From positions 32,230 to 96,229 of the forward strand of contig KB308745.1 of assembly GCA_000328365.1 (NCBI GenBank): DNA of 64,000 nt. The letters are read 5' to 3'. Position 1 is the stretch's first letter; the number at the start of each line of letters is the position of its first letter. The stretch is from Capitella teleta. Taxonomy: Eukaryota; Annelida; Polychaeta; Capitellidae. Positions 1 to 11,817 of the stretch are shown here, one piece after another. Made by a program: the position numbers and the translations under genes. The notes beneath the pieces were generated by a model. The model searched no databases and was not told where the DNA came from. It saw nothing but the letters and a program-made list of their open reading frames with translations.

Positions 1-67
1 GCTGTTGTAGCTCTGCAGATATAATAGTTATTATATATTAGATTGGATTATATTTCATACCCTAATT

Positions 68-3000
68 ATGGATGTTAACAGTGCCAGTGGAATGAACCAG
101 GCTTCCTCTTATCAGTTGCACGAAATACAAGGCAAAGGGAGCTACCAGGTAGGCCTACACAATACATATTCAGTTTTTATGGTTTTGAAATTCATTACGA
201 ATTCCTCATTATTATTTTAGAAAGCAATATTTTAGTGCATCATACACCTCTGAGATTAGAGAATATAATTACTGATATATATGTTGTCAGAAAACGATAT
301 CATTATTCGCTTTTTGTTTTGAGAAATTGATGTAATGTATACTAACTTGTTCTTGTATGATAATAAATTAAGACATGCTATCCAATTATAATAAATTTGG
401 GGACCGATTTACTGACAAACTAACGCCATTAACTTTCATACCATTGCTTATAATTTATTATGTAATAGCAAATAATTATAGGGATTTATTGAGGCATTTT
501 ATATGGATTTTTTACTAATTGAAATGAACTGAAATATTTCAAAAGCCAATAGATGATACAAATCAATTTAATAGCAAACTTTCAAGGAAGCTCAAACGGC
601 TTTAACCATATGCAAATAAGGGACTTTTGTCACGAATGAATATATACACATAACTATGCATGATACTATGTAGATAGGTACTTGTAAGAGACACTTATAA
701 AGATAATACCCATGTAATACTTGTAATTATATGAATATGAAAATAAAACGCAAATATCAAAACAAGTAACAACAGAAAGAACCGAAATTTATTCCGATCA
801 TTATTTGAGAGGTATACTTCTTGTTATTGCCTCATAAGGTGGGGGTTTGTTTTTTTGTTTTTTTGTTTTTTTTTCTTTTTTTTTTTTTTCATAGGAAGGA
901 TGTCCAAAGCATTCGACAGACCCATCTCCTGTGTTTGAGACTGTTCTGGAAGAAAATGCCACACCCAGTAAGTTAATACGCTTAGTTTGTAATCTGGCTT
1001 CGATCGGTGATCAAAGACATGCAGCTAATTGCGCATAATCTCATCATAAGTTTCCAAAAGGTTTAGATTAATGCTAATCTTCTGCATATTTTATGGTGAC
1101 CTACAAACTTAGTAGGTCACCATAATAATTTTATGGGTCTTCGTATCGAAACGGCGTCTTTGTGTCAATTTATGTTAATTAGTTGACACTGTAGCGAAAT
1201 CGACTGAGCTAGTTGCTGTAGCACTTATAATCGTACTGAAGCTTAAAGAGGGCCGGCCTCTGGTTGTTTTGAACTAGTAACAGATGATAGAGGATGCATC
1301 CCAAAAGACTAATACGCCTTTTGACTGACATATTTTTAGACAATACACTTGCTGTGGGCTAATTCCTAGATACATCGATTTTGAGAGGTTTAAAATCTCG
1401 CTTTCTTCACGCGTTTGATGTCATACCGTCGTGATGGCATAAAAGTAATCCTCCTATTGTTAACAATGGGAGCCGTCGAGTGAGCAGATCTTTCAGCTGT
1501 TCTCATAAAAGAAATCTCGCACTCATCTCATTCCAAGCTATATTCTGCCTGAGCAGGAAATTCGTATTTTAATTTGTCTTGAATATCATTCACAGTTGAA
1601 CAATTTTTTTCAAAAACGGTCTCTCGTCACTAAATAAAGCCCATAGAACCGGTTAAAAAAGGTTCCGAATTAAATGAACAGACGTCCTCTTTAACCTTTG
1701 AGTGTCAGTTCATTTTATAATTTCGCCTATCGAGCTGATCTCATGTGTTTGATAAATTATAGCATGTATTTGCGCTCTCTTTGGTTCAACAATGCTTGAG
1801 GGGGGCGTGCCCTATTAATTTAGGCTCTCTTATAGCCCAATGTAGACACATGGGTCGTTTTAGGTTAATGCCACCCCAAAATTCGCCATGTGTCGCTTGG
1901 CAAAGCTAACTCTGGAAATAGCCACTTATATATACACACCACTGCGAATTGACCTTCCTTCTGTTCATAGACACAAATGAGACATGTCCATATCACCTTT
2001 TCAAGAAGACGACAGTTGAGGAGCTACGACACTTGGCTAAGATGGCGTTTAGCTTGGCATCCCGCCAATGTAGTAATACGAAGACGTTCCACTTGGCACA
2101 TTACAAGGGCAGTAAGTGTTCATACAACTCACCATTGAATGATACTAACCAGGATCGGGTATCCAGCTAAGATCAAATGGACCAAACCTGCTGACTGGCC
2201 AGACGATGTATATTTTGGCGACCCCAACAATGGAAAGCAAAGTAAAATACTCAATTATGTTTAAATTTTATCTGACTGCTTTCTTTTGATAGACCAAAGC
2301 AAGCCAAACAAAAGGCAACTAATCCAAATGCTAGTTGAACTTTTTGAAAGGTTGAAACTGCACGAAAAGATGGTCCAGCTGCTCGAAAAACACAGAGGCA
2401 AGGAACGAAACCACCCATTGACGCAGCTACTCAAGCAGACAGAGCCTTTGCATTACATGCAAGACACGGCTACCGATAATAACAAGCTAATGGACAGCTC
2501 TGAGAGTGAATATTCAAATATTCAAGAACGCCAAAAGAAACCTCAGAAATCGATAATCAATCAGGGATCAAAAGAAGAGCGGATCAATTTTGAGTAAGGG
2601 TACTTAATGCTCAACCAAGAATTGAATGATGATATTTATGTCATTAAAGTGTTCGCGGAGCAAGCATTAAGGATGCGCTGGGTCAGCAACCAGCAGTGGC
2701 ACTTCCATTTGATGGTGAGTGCATTTTCAGCTATTCTACCAAAATTCAAGCTAAAACTCTCAAGGAAAATAAACCTAATTTTCATATTGGTTGAATTATT
2801 TATATGCATTTTTAAGGTTTCTATTCTGACGACGTATGTGTTGAAACAAACAGTCAGGTGTGTTGTATACCTGACGATGCACGTCTGAACGATTGCCGCT
2901 CCGAGAAAGACGAATGGAATTTAAATGTAAGTTCTGACGTCAATAGTTTGGTGTGATATGTCTTAACTTTCAGTCTCAATATCAATATTCAATATAAGAA

Positions 3001-5662
3001 AAAAAAATAAAATAAATATATATATAAATACATGTATATATTTATATATGATATGCCATATCAACTGTGAAATCAGCAGATGTCTCATTTGGATATTTCT
3101 TTCAAGTTCCTAGTGTGTATTTAATCGTAGCAAAAGCGTCAAGATTCCTTCATAAACTATGTAGTACCCTATAGGCCGGCAAGTGTCTAACTTCCAAGGG
3201 ACCGTTGTGCTGGTAATTGGCTTGGGCCTATCATGTGGAACATCTATGTTGTAAGCAAAAAGCAAATAACACGATTCTAGTCATTTATGATGGTGATGAT
3301 AATGATGATCATGGTGATGATGAGTTTGATGATTTATTCCTTTATGCAGCACAAAGCACAAGAGGAGAACATTGAGTAAGTGTGCTATTTTTTTCCTGCA
3401 TGAAGTGTTTGAATGATTGTGTAATAATTGTGATTTTGAAGTTTACTTGAATTCCTTCAAAGAAGTGAAAAGTGTGCTGACGAGACACAATATCCATGGC
3501 AAGGTTAGTGTGATTGGAAGTATTCTGCCAATGAAGCTCACTCCAAGAGTTGAGATCCCAACAATGGCATTTGTATTGATCACTTAATTCATGTTCATGC
3601 AGCGCGTCTGCTTTAAAATTCACGACCGTGCTTTTTGTACCATCACACGCATGGGACACTTTACATGACTGTTGGAGAAGTGCAGACTCTTTTAACAGTT
3701 TTAAAAGTTGTCAATTGGAGTCATTTCATATTCCGAGTCCATTATTATTCCATGCAATTCATGCCATTTTCCGCAGCTACTCGTCTTGACTGGATTGTAT
3801 ATTCCGTTGTAGCGTGTCGAGATCTTTTGGATTTTATGTTACATTATTGTTATGATATGTATTATTATAATTATATATCATTATATTATTTAGTATTATT
3901 TATATAAAGAAAAACTAATAAGCACACATGTAATCGAAATCTTTTTAATATTATGAGTCTTAAGAATTTAAGAATATTAGGAAATAATAGTAAAGAAAAT
4001 ACAATTGTAATTTTGGTTGAATTATTAATTTTCATTTTTAGAATTTTTTTCCAACGAGGCATGTTGTGAAACATCACCTAATCAGGTATGTAATAAACCT
4101 GATGTAAGCTCCTAAATAATGCCGCTCCGAATGAAAAAAAAAATGTAATTGTAATTTAAAAGTTCTGAGATAAATCAATGTGTTTTATGTCTGATAAACA
4201 TCTATGACTTTTAGTCTCATTTTTGATGTAATTTTTATGCTATAGCTTGTAAATCCATCAATACAGGCCATAAACCAGGCTAGTCCCATTTTGCATTACA
4301 TGGCAGCAAGCGTGACCATACGTTTGCAGTTAATATATTAGTTGTATTACCGTATTCTATTGATCATAACGCATGTTCTAATGTCCTTATGAATCTTGAT
4401 TTGTCAGGTCTATTTTGAGTATTTATTTCTTGAGTGATTTCAATGCTGTTTCGAATGCGCCGGCATACTGCTGAGCGATGTCCGTGAGGACGCACGCATT
4501 TTTATTGCTTGTCGTTGTTTAAGTTTTTGTGCCCAAACAATTCGGTAAGCATTATTGTTCTTTTGTTATTCACGTATTCATTGATTCATTGAATTTGTTA
4601 AAGTGACGTTGCCTGATAACTGACTCAAAGATATTAAATGAAGCTCGTGCTTCACTTGAGATCAAACGTCGTTCCCTACTTCACCGTATTCGTCAGAAGT
4701 CAATATATTAGTAATAGCTCAATTATACGTTACGGTAATCCGGTATGTGCCATGTACAATGGATGCTTTGTTGCTGACAGCCCTGTTGGTTTGGTTGTAC
4801 CTATGCTGATCAAAAACCTGTATGCACTTGAAGGGGTCGTTATCACATTACTGTTAGTTCGCATTAAAATATAATGCACCAGCAATATGCAAGTATGGAA
4901 CCGGTTGGTAATGATACATGCATAATATGGGTACAAAATCTACATAATTGTGAGTGATTGAATACGTGCAACTAATTGAATATTCAATTATGTCTATAAA
5001 TGTAAAATAATGTACAATATCCGGAATCCGATCCAGTTTCTGGTAAATAGAGCTCCCAGATATCTGTTGTTTCTGTTTCAGTTGATCGACCACCCTTCTG
5101 ACCAAGCCAGCCACGGCGATACTATCTGCAGCACAGCTGAAGTTCCCCAGTTGAGAGAGGCGAGCGCTGATCCTTTGTTGTCAGAAGATCAGGATGCTGA
5201 AATGTGGGCATAACTTCAATTTTCATGGAATAGTATATTTGTTGTCCAGGTATCATGACAATCAGCGGGCGGACCTTGTGAATCACAAAGCCGGTCAGTT
5301 AATTGATTTCAATAATTCATAACAAACGATCAGCATTTTTTTTTTTTTCACCCGTCCTATTCACCAAGTATAATTTCCACAGATGAACGTAGTGTCAACG
5401 CTTTCGAGTCAATGGAATGGGCACAGCAGGCTCTGGCTCCTTCTCTGACGCTAAATGGTGAAGTTTGTATTTAATGCAGTTTAAATATTCAGCAGATTTA
5501 TTGATAGCAACCTCGGAAGCGGATATTCAGTGGACAGCGGATGAGGAGATCTACCCAGATTTACAAGATTTGGACAATCCGTAAGTGAATGCACATGCAT
5601 ATCCTGTGTAAAACACGAAATGTCATATTTTACTTTATAGGATGCAATGTGACGAGAGTTGA
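68..5662 (+). CDS. Multi-exon gene of unknown function (about 370 aa)
   Basis: Twelve exons join in phase: 68-148, 895-967, 1971-2111, 2167-2241, 2293-2593, 2650-2714, 2817-2857, 5082-5203, 5250-5293, 5383-5457, 5508-5580 and 5641-5662. All have GT-AG borders, and introns run from 50 nt to over 2 kb. The total is 1113 nt with no internal stop. The start is the first ATG of the open exon. The protein is hydrophilic, with no signal peptide or membrane segment. Around residue 100 is a WPDDVYFGDPNN stretch. It is followed by a helical, Lys/Gln/Leu-rich region (KRQLIQMLVELFERLK) that could form a coiled coil. The C-terminal third is acidic and ends in MQCDES. I do not recognise the family. The WPxDVxFxDPNN pattern looks like a conserved core, but I cannot name it. 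A nuclear or cytoplasmic adaptor role would be a guess. The join 2857 to 5082 is the least certain because a rival exon lies at 4042-4085 and exon 7 could also run on to 2926. Confidence 0.7.
1093..1123. repeat. Perfect hairpin in intron 2
   Basis: Twelve-base arms (ATGGTGACCTAC and its complement) flank a 7-base loop. It lies in an intron of the first gene. It may be a remnant of a small TIR element, and no other feature explains it. Confidence 0.6.
4042..4085 (+). other. Duplicate copy of exon 7, possible alternative exon
   Basis: This 44-nt segment lies between an acceptor (ttttag) and a donor (gtatgt). It resembles exon 7 (2817-2857) of the same gene. The peptides are EFFSNEACCETSPNQ and GFYSDDVCVETNSQ. 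Similarity continues into the upstream intron (a 'ggttgaattatt' tract) and downstream for more than 100 nt. Both copies enter in phase 1 and leave in phase 0 at CAG|GT, and they differ by one codon. Past the donor the second copy soon meets stops, so it only makes sense as a short spliced exon or a decaying one. Confidence 0.55.
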
Positions 5663-5793
5663 CATGAGGATAACTTACTCTTGCTGGCAGTAGACCCGAG
5701 AGCCGACGTCGATTGGTGCCGTCGGCCAGCCGCTATCAGCCAATCGCTGTCATCAGTGTGTCTCAGCCAATTTGATCCAAATATTTTACATTC

Positions 5794-5799
5794 AATAAA
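5794..5799 (+). promoter_or_regulatory. Poly(A) signal of the first gene
   Basis: AATAAA lies 132 nt after the stop codon of the first gene, which fits its 3' end. Confidence 0.55.
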
Positions 5800-6436
5800 A
5801 GTTACCGTATGTATGAGCCTTCAGTGTGTTTACAGTAATGTATATGATTTGTTTGCTCACACCCTGGCCTTCTGGTTCAGCCGTATTTGACTCTCTCTTT
5901 TTTTTTCTCTCTCTCTTTTTGTCAGTTAGTTTAAAGAAAATAATCTTTTGAGGGATTTCTTGTATCACTGGTTCATGGTCACAAAATTTGCTTGGGTATT
6001 CTCTGTTCAATTTGAAATAAATCTTTCTCTTTTTTCGCCTTTCAACTTTCATTCTAATCAATTACTGATCCTAATGCTAAGATATTCTGTCTAATGCATT
6101 TGTAATTTGCCATTTATTAGCTAGTAATTAAACATTTATTAAAATTTCCACCAATTCCGCTTTATATATATATTTTGTTCTCCTTTACACTTCTATCGCT
6201 TATGATAAAAAAAATCTTAATTATTCAATTCATGTGTAGCAACTTAATTGGATTTGACTGTTAATATGCATGCAATTACTTCCATTGATCAATAATTTTT
6301 TTTTTCTTTATTTTTTGGCTTTTGCAAACTATCTTGTTTTCTTTCATCCCATGCATATATGGAAATTTATGTTTATAATATTTTTTGATGATTAACTTCA
6401 GAAATCTCTCATGTTCAATTTGTATGCAAACTAAAT

Positions 6437-6467
<31 letters not shown>

Positions 6468-6899
6468 AATCTTCCTCAATTTAATTTCGTCCTACTGTAT
6501 TAAATTTATTTGGAATAAAATATGATGTTTCGTTATGTGTCCTGATCTTATTCATTTGTATTCCTAAAATGCTTTCACTTAACGCCAACCCTTTAGTTCA
6601 AATACCTGTTATATTTCCTTATTGCTTAGACTTAAAGTAAATTATATTTTGTTGAATCATTACTTGCATCTACGTGTAATACCGTTACACTGCTGTCTTT
6701 CCCTTGATCTTATTTTTCGCTTAATATCACTCTCGAAATTGCAGAGAGTGAATTCCTTTTCACGATCTTGTCTTCAATCCAAGACTCTAGGTTTACCATC
6801 TCCTATGAGGGCTTTGAAATTGAGTCGTGTTTTGTCACTTGTGAGCTCTCCAACCGCGATGTGAGCTGGCGCTGGCAAAGGTTTATAAAGCAAAGCCCA
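5800..6899. other. Intergenic, AT-rich
   Basis: No gene seen. Contains T-rich runs (near 6300 and 6440-6466) and the probable promoter region of the downstream receptor gene, without a clear TATA box. An open frame extends upstream of 6900 to about 6768 but has no ATG start. Confidence 0.5.
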
Positions 6900-8066
6900 A
6901 TGGGGAAAACGGTAACGTGTTCCAAGCTCAGAAGGGGGAAGATCGGTGTGGAAATGCAGACATCGGGCTGGCAACTGGGTGCGGTCATCGTGTTGACCAC
7001 TGTCTTATCCACTACAGCAGACAATATATCAGTGGCCGAGTGGACAACAACTGCCCCTGGTCAGTCTGACCATCCTCGTGGGAGCATCTACTGGGGTCGG
7101 TGGACAGCGGACATTACCTTCTACGGTTTCACGATGGTTGGGGTACTTTCTGTGGTGTGCAACGGTTTGAATGTGTGGGTGTTCAATCGCCAGCAAACCA
7201 TGTCTCCCCATGTCTACATGATAGCCCTTGCGATGTGTAACTTCATAGCAGGCATTTGCATCATCGGAAACACTATGATGGTCAACAAACAACTCTTGCG
7301 TCAACACCAATGGCTGAGGGAAATGACCACCAGGGCTCACCTGCCATGCTATTACGTCAGATACACACTGGACAACGCTGCCACTTACCTTTTGAACGCG
7401 CTGAGTTTGGACCGACTACTTGCCATCCGACATCCAATGCACCGTGTGCTCTGGTGTACATCTCGTCGGGCCATGATATGCAGCGTTCTCTTACTTCTGC
7501 TCTGTGTCGGAATCAACAGCCACATGCTCGTTCGTCTGCATGTTGTTTTGGTCCCTGATGACCTCTGTGACCTTCCGGTCATAAGCTACACTGAAATTGG
7601 TCAAGATCGCAACATCAACAAGATAATCATGTACACGAGGCTCATCTTACAGCAAGGCATACCACTAACCATGATGGTCATCACAAATTCTTGGACCATC
7701 TACGAAATCACAAAAAGCATCAAATTCCGAAAGCAGAATTCCGACCAAGGTGGTCAGCAAGGTGTCCAGTGCCTGGGGATGACCCTCGGCGTCACCATTG
7801 TCTTTGTCATCACCCAGATCCCTGCGACGTCATACTCATTGAGCGTCGTCATCAACGGCACTTCCGTGGCGACATCGGAAGTTCAAGGCGTCGCGATCGT
7901 CTTGTCTGAAATCGTTCGTTGGTGCAACACTTTTGTCAATTTCTTTGTCTATCTTATCATTGATAAGACATTTCGTCGTGATCTTTCGCGGATCTGCAAA
8001 CCAGAATCCTGTCAGAAAGGCCCAGAGACGACCACGACGAATGAGATTCGCTTAAACCAGTGCTGA
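6900..8066 (+). CDS. Rhodopsin-like (class A) G-protein-coupled receptor, orphan
   Basis: An intronless frame encodes 388 aa from the first ATG, or 370 aa from ATG 6954, which directly begins a signal-peptide-like segment (MQTSGWQLGAVIVLTTVLS). Seven hydrophobic segments follow. The start of TM3 carries a Cys (LPCYYVRYTLD) that can pair with the Cys of loop 2 (DDLCDLPV). The TM3 end reads DRLLAIRHP in place of DRY. TM6 is FVITQIPATSY, lacking the CWxP switch. TM7 has NFFVYLIIDKTFRRDL in place of NPxxY, followed by a basic helix-8-like stretch. N-glycosylation sites sit in the N-terminal region and near TM7. The family is the large invertebrate peptide or amine-type receptor set and the ligand cannot be told. 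It acts at the plasma membrane. An in-frame extension without ATG runs upstream, so a 5' exon is possible. Confidence 0.85.
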   Translation: MGKTVTCSKLRRGKIGVEMQTSGWQLGAVIVLTTVLSTTADNISVAEWTTTAPGQSDHPRGSIYWGRWTADITFYGFTMVGVLSVVCNGLNVWVFNRQQTMSPHVYMIALAMCNFIAGICIIGNTMMVNKQLLRQHQWLREMTTRAHLPCYYVRYTLDNAATYLLNALSLDRLLAIRHPMHRVLWCTSRRAMICSVLLLLLCVGINSHMLVRLHVVLVPDDLCDLPVISYTEIGQDRNINKIIMYTRLILQQGIPLTMMVITNSWTIYEITKSIKFRKQNSDQGGQQGVQCLGMTLGVTIVFVITQIPATSYSLSVVINGTSVATSEVQGVAIVLSEIVRWCNTFVNFFVYLIIDKTFRRDLSRICKPESCQKGPETTTTNEIRLNQC

Positions 8067-8114
8067 AATGAAACATTCGGAGCAGGAAACGGTATAGCAT
8101 AAGTCTTTAAGTTC

Positions 8115-8120
8115 AATAAA
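8115..8120 (+). promoter_or_regulatory. Poly(A) signal of the GPCR gene
   Basis: AATAAA 49 nt beyond the receptor stop codon. Confidence 0.6.
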
Positions 8121-10300
8121 TAGTACGTGCTGCAATTTTATAATGCGCAAGAGAATAATGTTCAGGACAATCAGGTGTCTACCGTCCCCCGCCCCCCACC
8201 CTTTCCTGTATCGTATGTATACGAGGGAGGGCCCAGAAGAAATGATCATGCATGGTGGATTGACCCAGTTCTGGATCCCCCAGTGTGACAGCACAGAATC
8301 CCGAGGAGCTTCCGAGCAGGACTGCATGGTCCAAGTAGCCATGCATCTATTAACGGCATGTGAGACAGGGGAGCAAAACGACTGGCCGTTATCTACACAG
8401 AAACCTTTTACTTCGGCTCAAATAGGGGGCTCAGATTTCAATACCCAGCCAATCCTGGTTTACGAATATTCGGAGATCTGGGTATTTCAGCAAAAAATGC
8501 TCACTGGCATTGCGGTCCTTGCAGACTTCTCAAGGAAAACAAAATAGAGAAAAGTCGCTCGTCTATGTTTCCTCCCATTTTTCTGCAAATTGTCCTATGT
8601 ATGTAAGTGGCTTATATCCTTTTTTATAACACATGAAAAATCTTCTCTGTGGCTATAGGATGCACATGTATGTGGTGATGGCACAACCAAAGAAGCGCAC
8701 TTAAGTAAATTATATCAAATGAATGTTTTGGATAAGGAATGCACTTCAAGAAACAGATTTATTTTTAAATTTGAGCCAAGAAGAAACAGCAAAAGATATC
8801 TGAACAATAATTTGGTCAATTTCTTTATTTTGTTTGAACACATAACTCATCATGAATATATTTTGATTAAATTCAGCCTCATTTATACCTGCATAGCAAT
8901 ATGGCATGTAATAATTCATCAAAAAACAGCAATAACAGTTGAATATTCTGATTTCACCAGAAATACGGAATTAATTCTCCAGCATGAAAATTCCAATGGT
9001 TTCATTCTCAGCTATCATGATATCCATCTTCTGTGATAATCATACTTTTCTGAAAGATATTAAAGTGAATTTCATGAATTTGACAAATACAGGGAATTTC
9101 AAAAGTATATTTACAAGAAGTGGGGATTTTTCAACCTTGCATAATATGTTACAAAAATGCTCTTTTCTCTAGAACCGGGCTATGTACCCAAATATAATTA
9201 TCATTTATAGTAAAGATAGCCTCTTATCTTGACAATTATGTCTTTTATTTTGGTGTTTTCCTCAAATAATTTGATAATTATGAAATTACGACACAGCGTC
9301 ATAAATCGCTTAATTTTCATTCATGATCTTCGCAATCAGGGGCATTCACCGCCCGTGATGAGCATTGTTTATCTTACTTTATATTGCTGGAATAATGATC
9401 ATTTTTGTGGTTTGTCATAAGATATTCAGATATTTTTAACTAATAAGCATTTGATGAAATGTTGCGCAAAACTTTGTTTACAATAACAATGCATCCCTGC
9501 GGAAGGATTTTTTTGGCGAGCTGGCGAGATGCCAATAACATAATTATTTCAACATTATTAAATGATCGATGTTCAATTTGATTAAATTATCTGTATTCAC
9601 TGTTATTCTGAAGAAAAGATGTGCGGATGTTTTGTTAATATCATAAGTTAATAATTACACATTTATTCTCTACACTTCCTTCTTAACACAATCAGCGTTG
9701 CAGCAATTAATTACAGCACATGCTAATTATCTTGCGTGAGAGTCCGGATCATTCCATAGTGAACAAAATACCACGAAATAAATAATACTACATAGTACAT
9801 GCATGTATTGGTCACAAGATTGCTTACATAAACAAAGTTTTACACCATGGTCTCCTATGAGAATGCAGAGGGGAGTTCAAATAATAACATTAATGCAAAG
9901 ACACTCTGTGGTAAATAACTCATGTGGCTTATTTTCTTCTCATGAAAGAATTTGTGGATATTTACTAAATAGTGATATAGAGTATCACAGATAGGGTTTG
10001 ATTTGAAGTTGCAAATTTGATAGTGCCATTGTGCACGCCTGTTTGTTTGCAGCCTCTGCTTCTCTGAGCCGAAATAAAAGGAATGAGTCCTCATCGTTTT
10101 AAACAGTATAAAATAATTTTGTATATCTCTTCTTTTTCACTGTAGCATTTGATTATTATATGCAATCAATAGATACTAGTCTGGGTCACATTAGTTAATC
10201 ATCAACTGATCACATAAACCAATATTCATCGAAATTTGCATCAAAGACTCCTATGGTCATGCAGATGAGATAATTTATCATTGAAACAAGAAGACCCTCT
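8121..10300. other. Intergenic, no gene seen
   Basis: An open frame at 8143-8547 lacks protein-like composition and overlaps the receptor's 3' flank. The rest is AT-rich with no splice-supported frame or RNA gene. Confidence 0.5.
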
Positions 10301-10302
10301 GC

Positions 10303-11488
10303 AGTATATAACACTGTGTAGTATATAACACTGTGTAGTATATATAACACTGTAGTATATATAACACTGTGTAGTATATAACACTGTGTAGCATATAACA
10401 GTGTGTAGTATATAACAGTGTGTAGTATATATAACACTGTGTAGTATATATAACACTGTGTAGTATATATAACACTGTGTAGGATATATAACACTGTGTA
10501 GTATAAAACAGTGTGTAGTATATAACTCTGTGTAGTATATATAACACTGTGTAGTATATAACACTGTGTAGTATATAACACTGTGTAGTATATAACAGTG
10601 TGTAGTATATAACACTGTGTAGTATATATAACACTGTGTAGNNNNNNNNNNNNNNNNNNNNNNNNNNNNNNNNNNNNNNNNNNNNNNNNNNATATAACAG
10701 TGTGTAGTATATAACAGTGTGTAGTATATAACACTGTGTAGTATATAACAGTGTGTAGTATATAACAGTGTGTAGTATATAACACTGTGTAGTATATAAC
10801 ACTGTGTAGTATATAACACTGTGTAGTATATATAACACTGTGTAGTATATAACACTGTGTAGTATATAACACTGTGTAGTATATAACACTGTGTAGTATA
10901 TAACAGTGTGTAGTATATAACACTGTGTAGTATATAACAGTGTGTAGTATATAACAGTGTGTAGTATATAACACTGTGTAGTATATAACAGTGTGTAGTA
11001 TATAACAGTGTGTAGTATATAACACTGTGTAGTATATATAACACTGTGTAGTATATAACACTGTGTAGTATATAACACTGTGTAGTATATAACACTGTGT
11101 AGTATATAACAGTGTGTAGTATATAACAGTGTGTAGTATATAACAGTGTGTAGTATATAACACTGTGTAGTATATAACACTGTGTAGTATATAACACTGT
11201 GTAGTATATAACACTGTGTAGTATATAACACTGTGTAGTATATAACAGTGTGTAGTATATAACACTGTGTAGTATATAACAGTGTGTAGTATATAACAGT
11301 GTGTAGTATATAACACTGTGTAGTATATAACAGTGTGTAGTATATAACAGTGTGTAGTATATAACACTGTGTAGTATATATAACACTGTGTAGTATATAA
11401 CACTGTGTAGTATATATAACAGTGTGTAGTATATAACACTGTGTAGTATATATAACACTGTGTTGTATACAACACTGTGTAATATATA
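10303..11488. repeat. Satellite array, unit about 17 bp
   Basis: Tandem copies of a unit reading roughly gtagtatataacactgt fill the interval. One position varies between C and G (acactgtgt or acagtgtgt), and some units carry an extra TA. The unit length is not a multiple of three and has no stop on the minus strand, so all three minus frames stay open and mimic long proteins of Tyr, Leu, Thr, His and Cys. The array is broken by a gap, so its true length is unknown. Confidence 0.95.
10642..10691. other. Assembly gap of 50 N
   Basis: A run of 50 N inside the satellite. A round number like this is usually a placeholder, so the array may be longer than shown. Confidence 0.98.
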
Positions 11489-11622
11489 GCGCGGCTGTGT
11501 ACGCATGTTTGTTCGTGGTCTCTGATGCTATGAGCCAAACGATGAATGCGCGCTTCTAAGCGACTTCGTTAATGTAGCATCTCTGAAATATTTGCTATAA
11601 AATGACCTGGTAAAAGGCCTAA

Positions 11623-11628
11623 TTTATT
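11623..11628 (-). promoter_or_regulatory. Poly(A) signal of the selenoprotein gene
   Basis: AATAAA on the minus strand about 190 nt after the stop codon, which defines a short 3' UTR where a SECIS should lie. Confidence 0.5.
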
Positions 11629-11728
11629 TTATTATGAGCTACTGCAACTCTATTATAATTATATTGGGGTACATAGAGAAAAAAAAAAAAAAAGAGTATT
11701 TTTGTAACAATTTACACAAGGTTAAAAA

Positions 11729-11772
11729 ATCTGCATTACTTGTAAATATGCTTTTGAAGCACCCTGTATCAT
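11729..11772 (-). promoter_or_regulatory. Weak SECIS candidate in the 3' UTR
   Basis: This is the only ATGA in the 3' UTR (complement of 11769-11772). It is followed by a GTGCTT/AAGCAT hairpin with CAA at its tip, and GA about 37 nt downstream. The lower helix pairs badly by eye, so this is a candidate only. The real element may lie elsewhere or use a non-canonical core. Confidence 0.15.
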
Positions 11773-11817
11773 ATTAGATGGAATGAATTGGGATAATTAC
11801 CAAAACATTATTGCGTT

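Noticed and set aside
3350-3375. A further small exon (HKAQEENIE) of the first gene
   Set aside because: It follows exon 7 in phase only if exon 7 is extended to 2926, and then ends in phase 2, which no later exon accepts.
8143-8547. A 134-codon frame downstream of the GPCR
   Set aside because: It overlaps the receptor's 3' flank, has no homology or domain signal, and shows unremarkable composition.
10210-11538. Three overlapping minus-strand frames of 317-442 codons
   Set aside because: They are translations of the 17-bp satellite and run through the N gap. Composition is purely the repeat.
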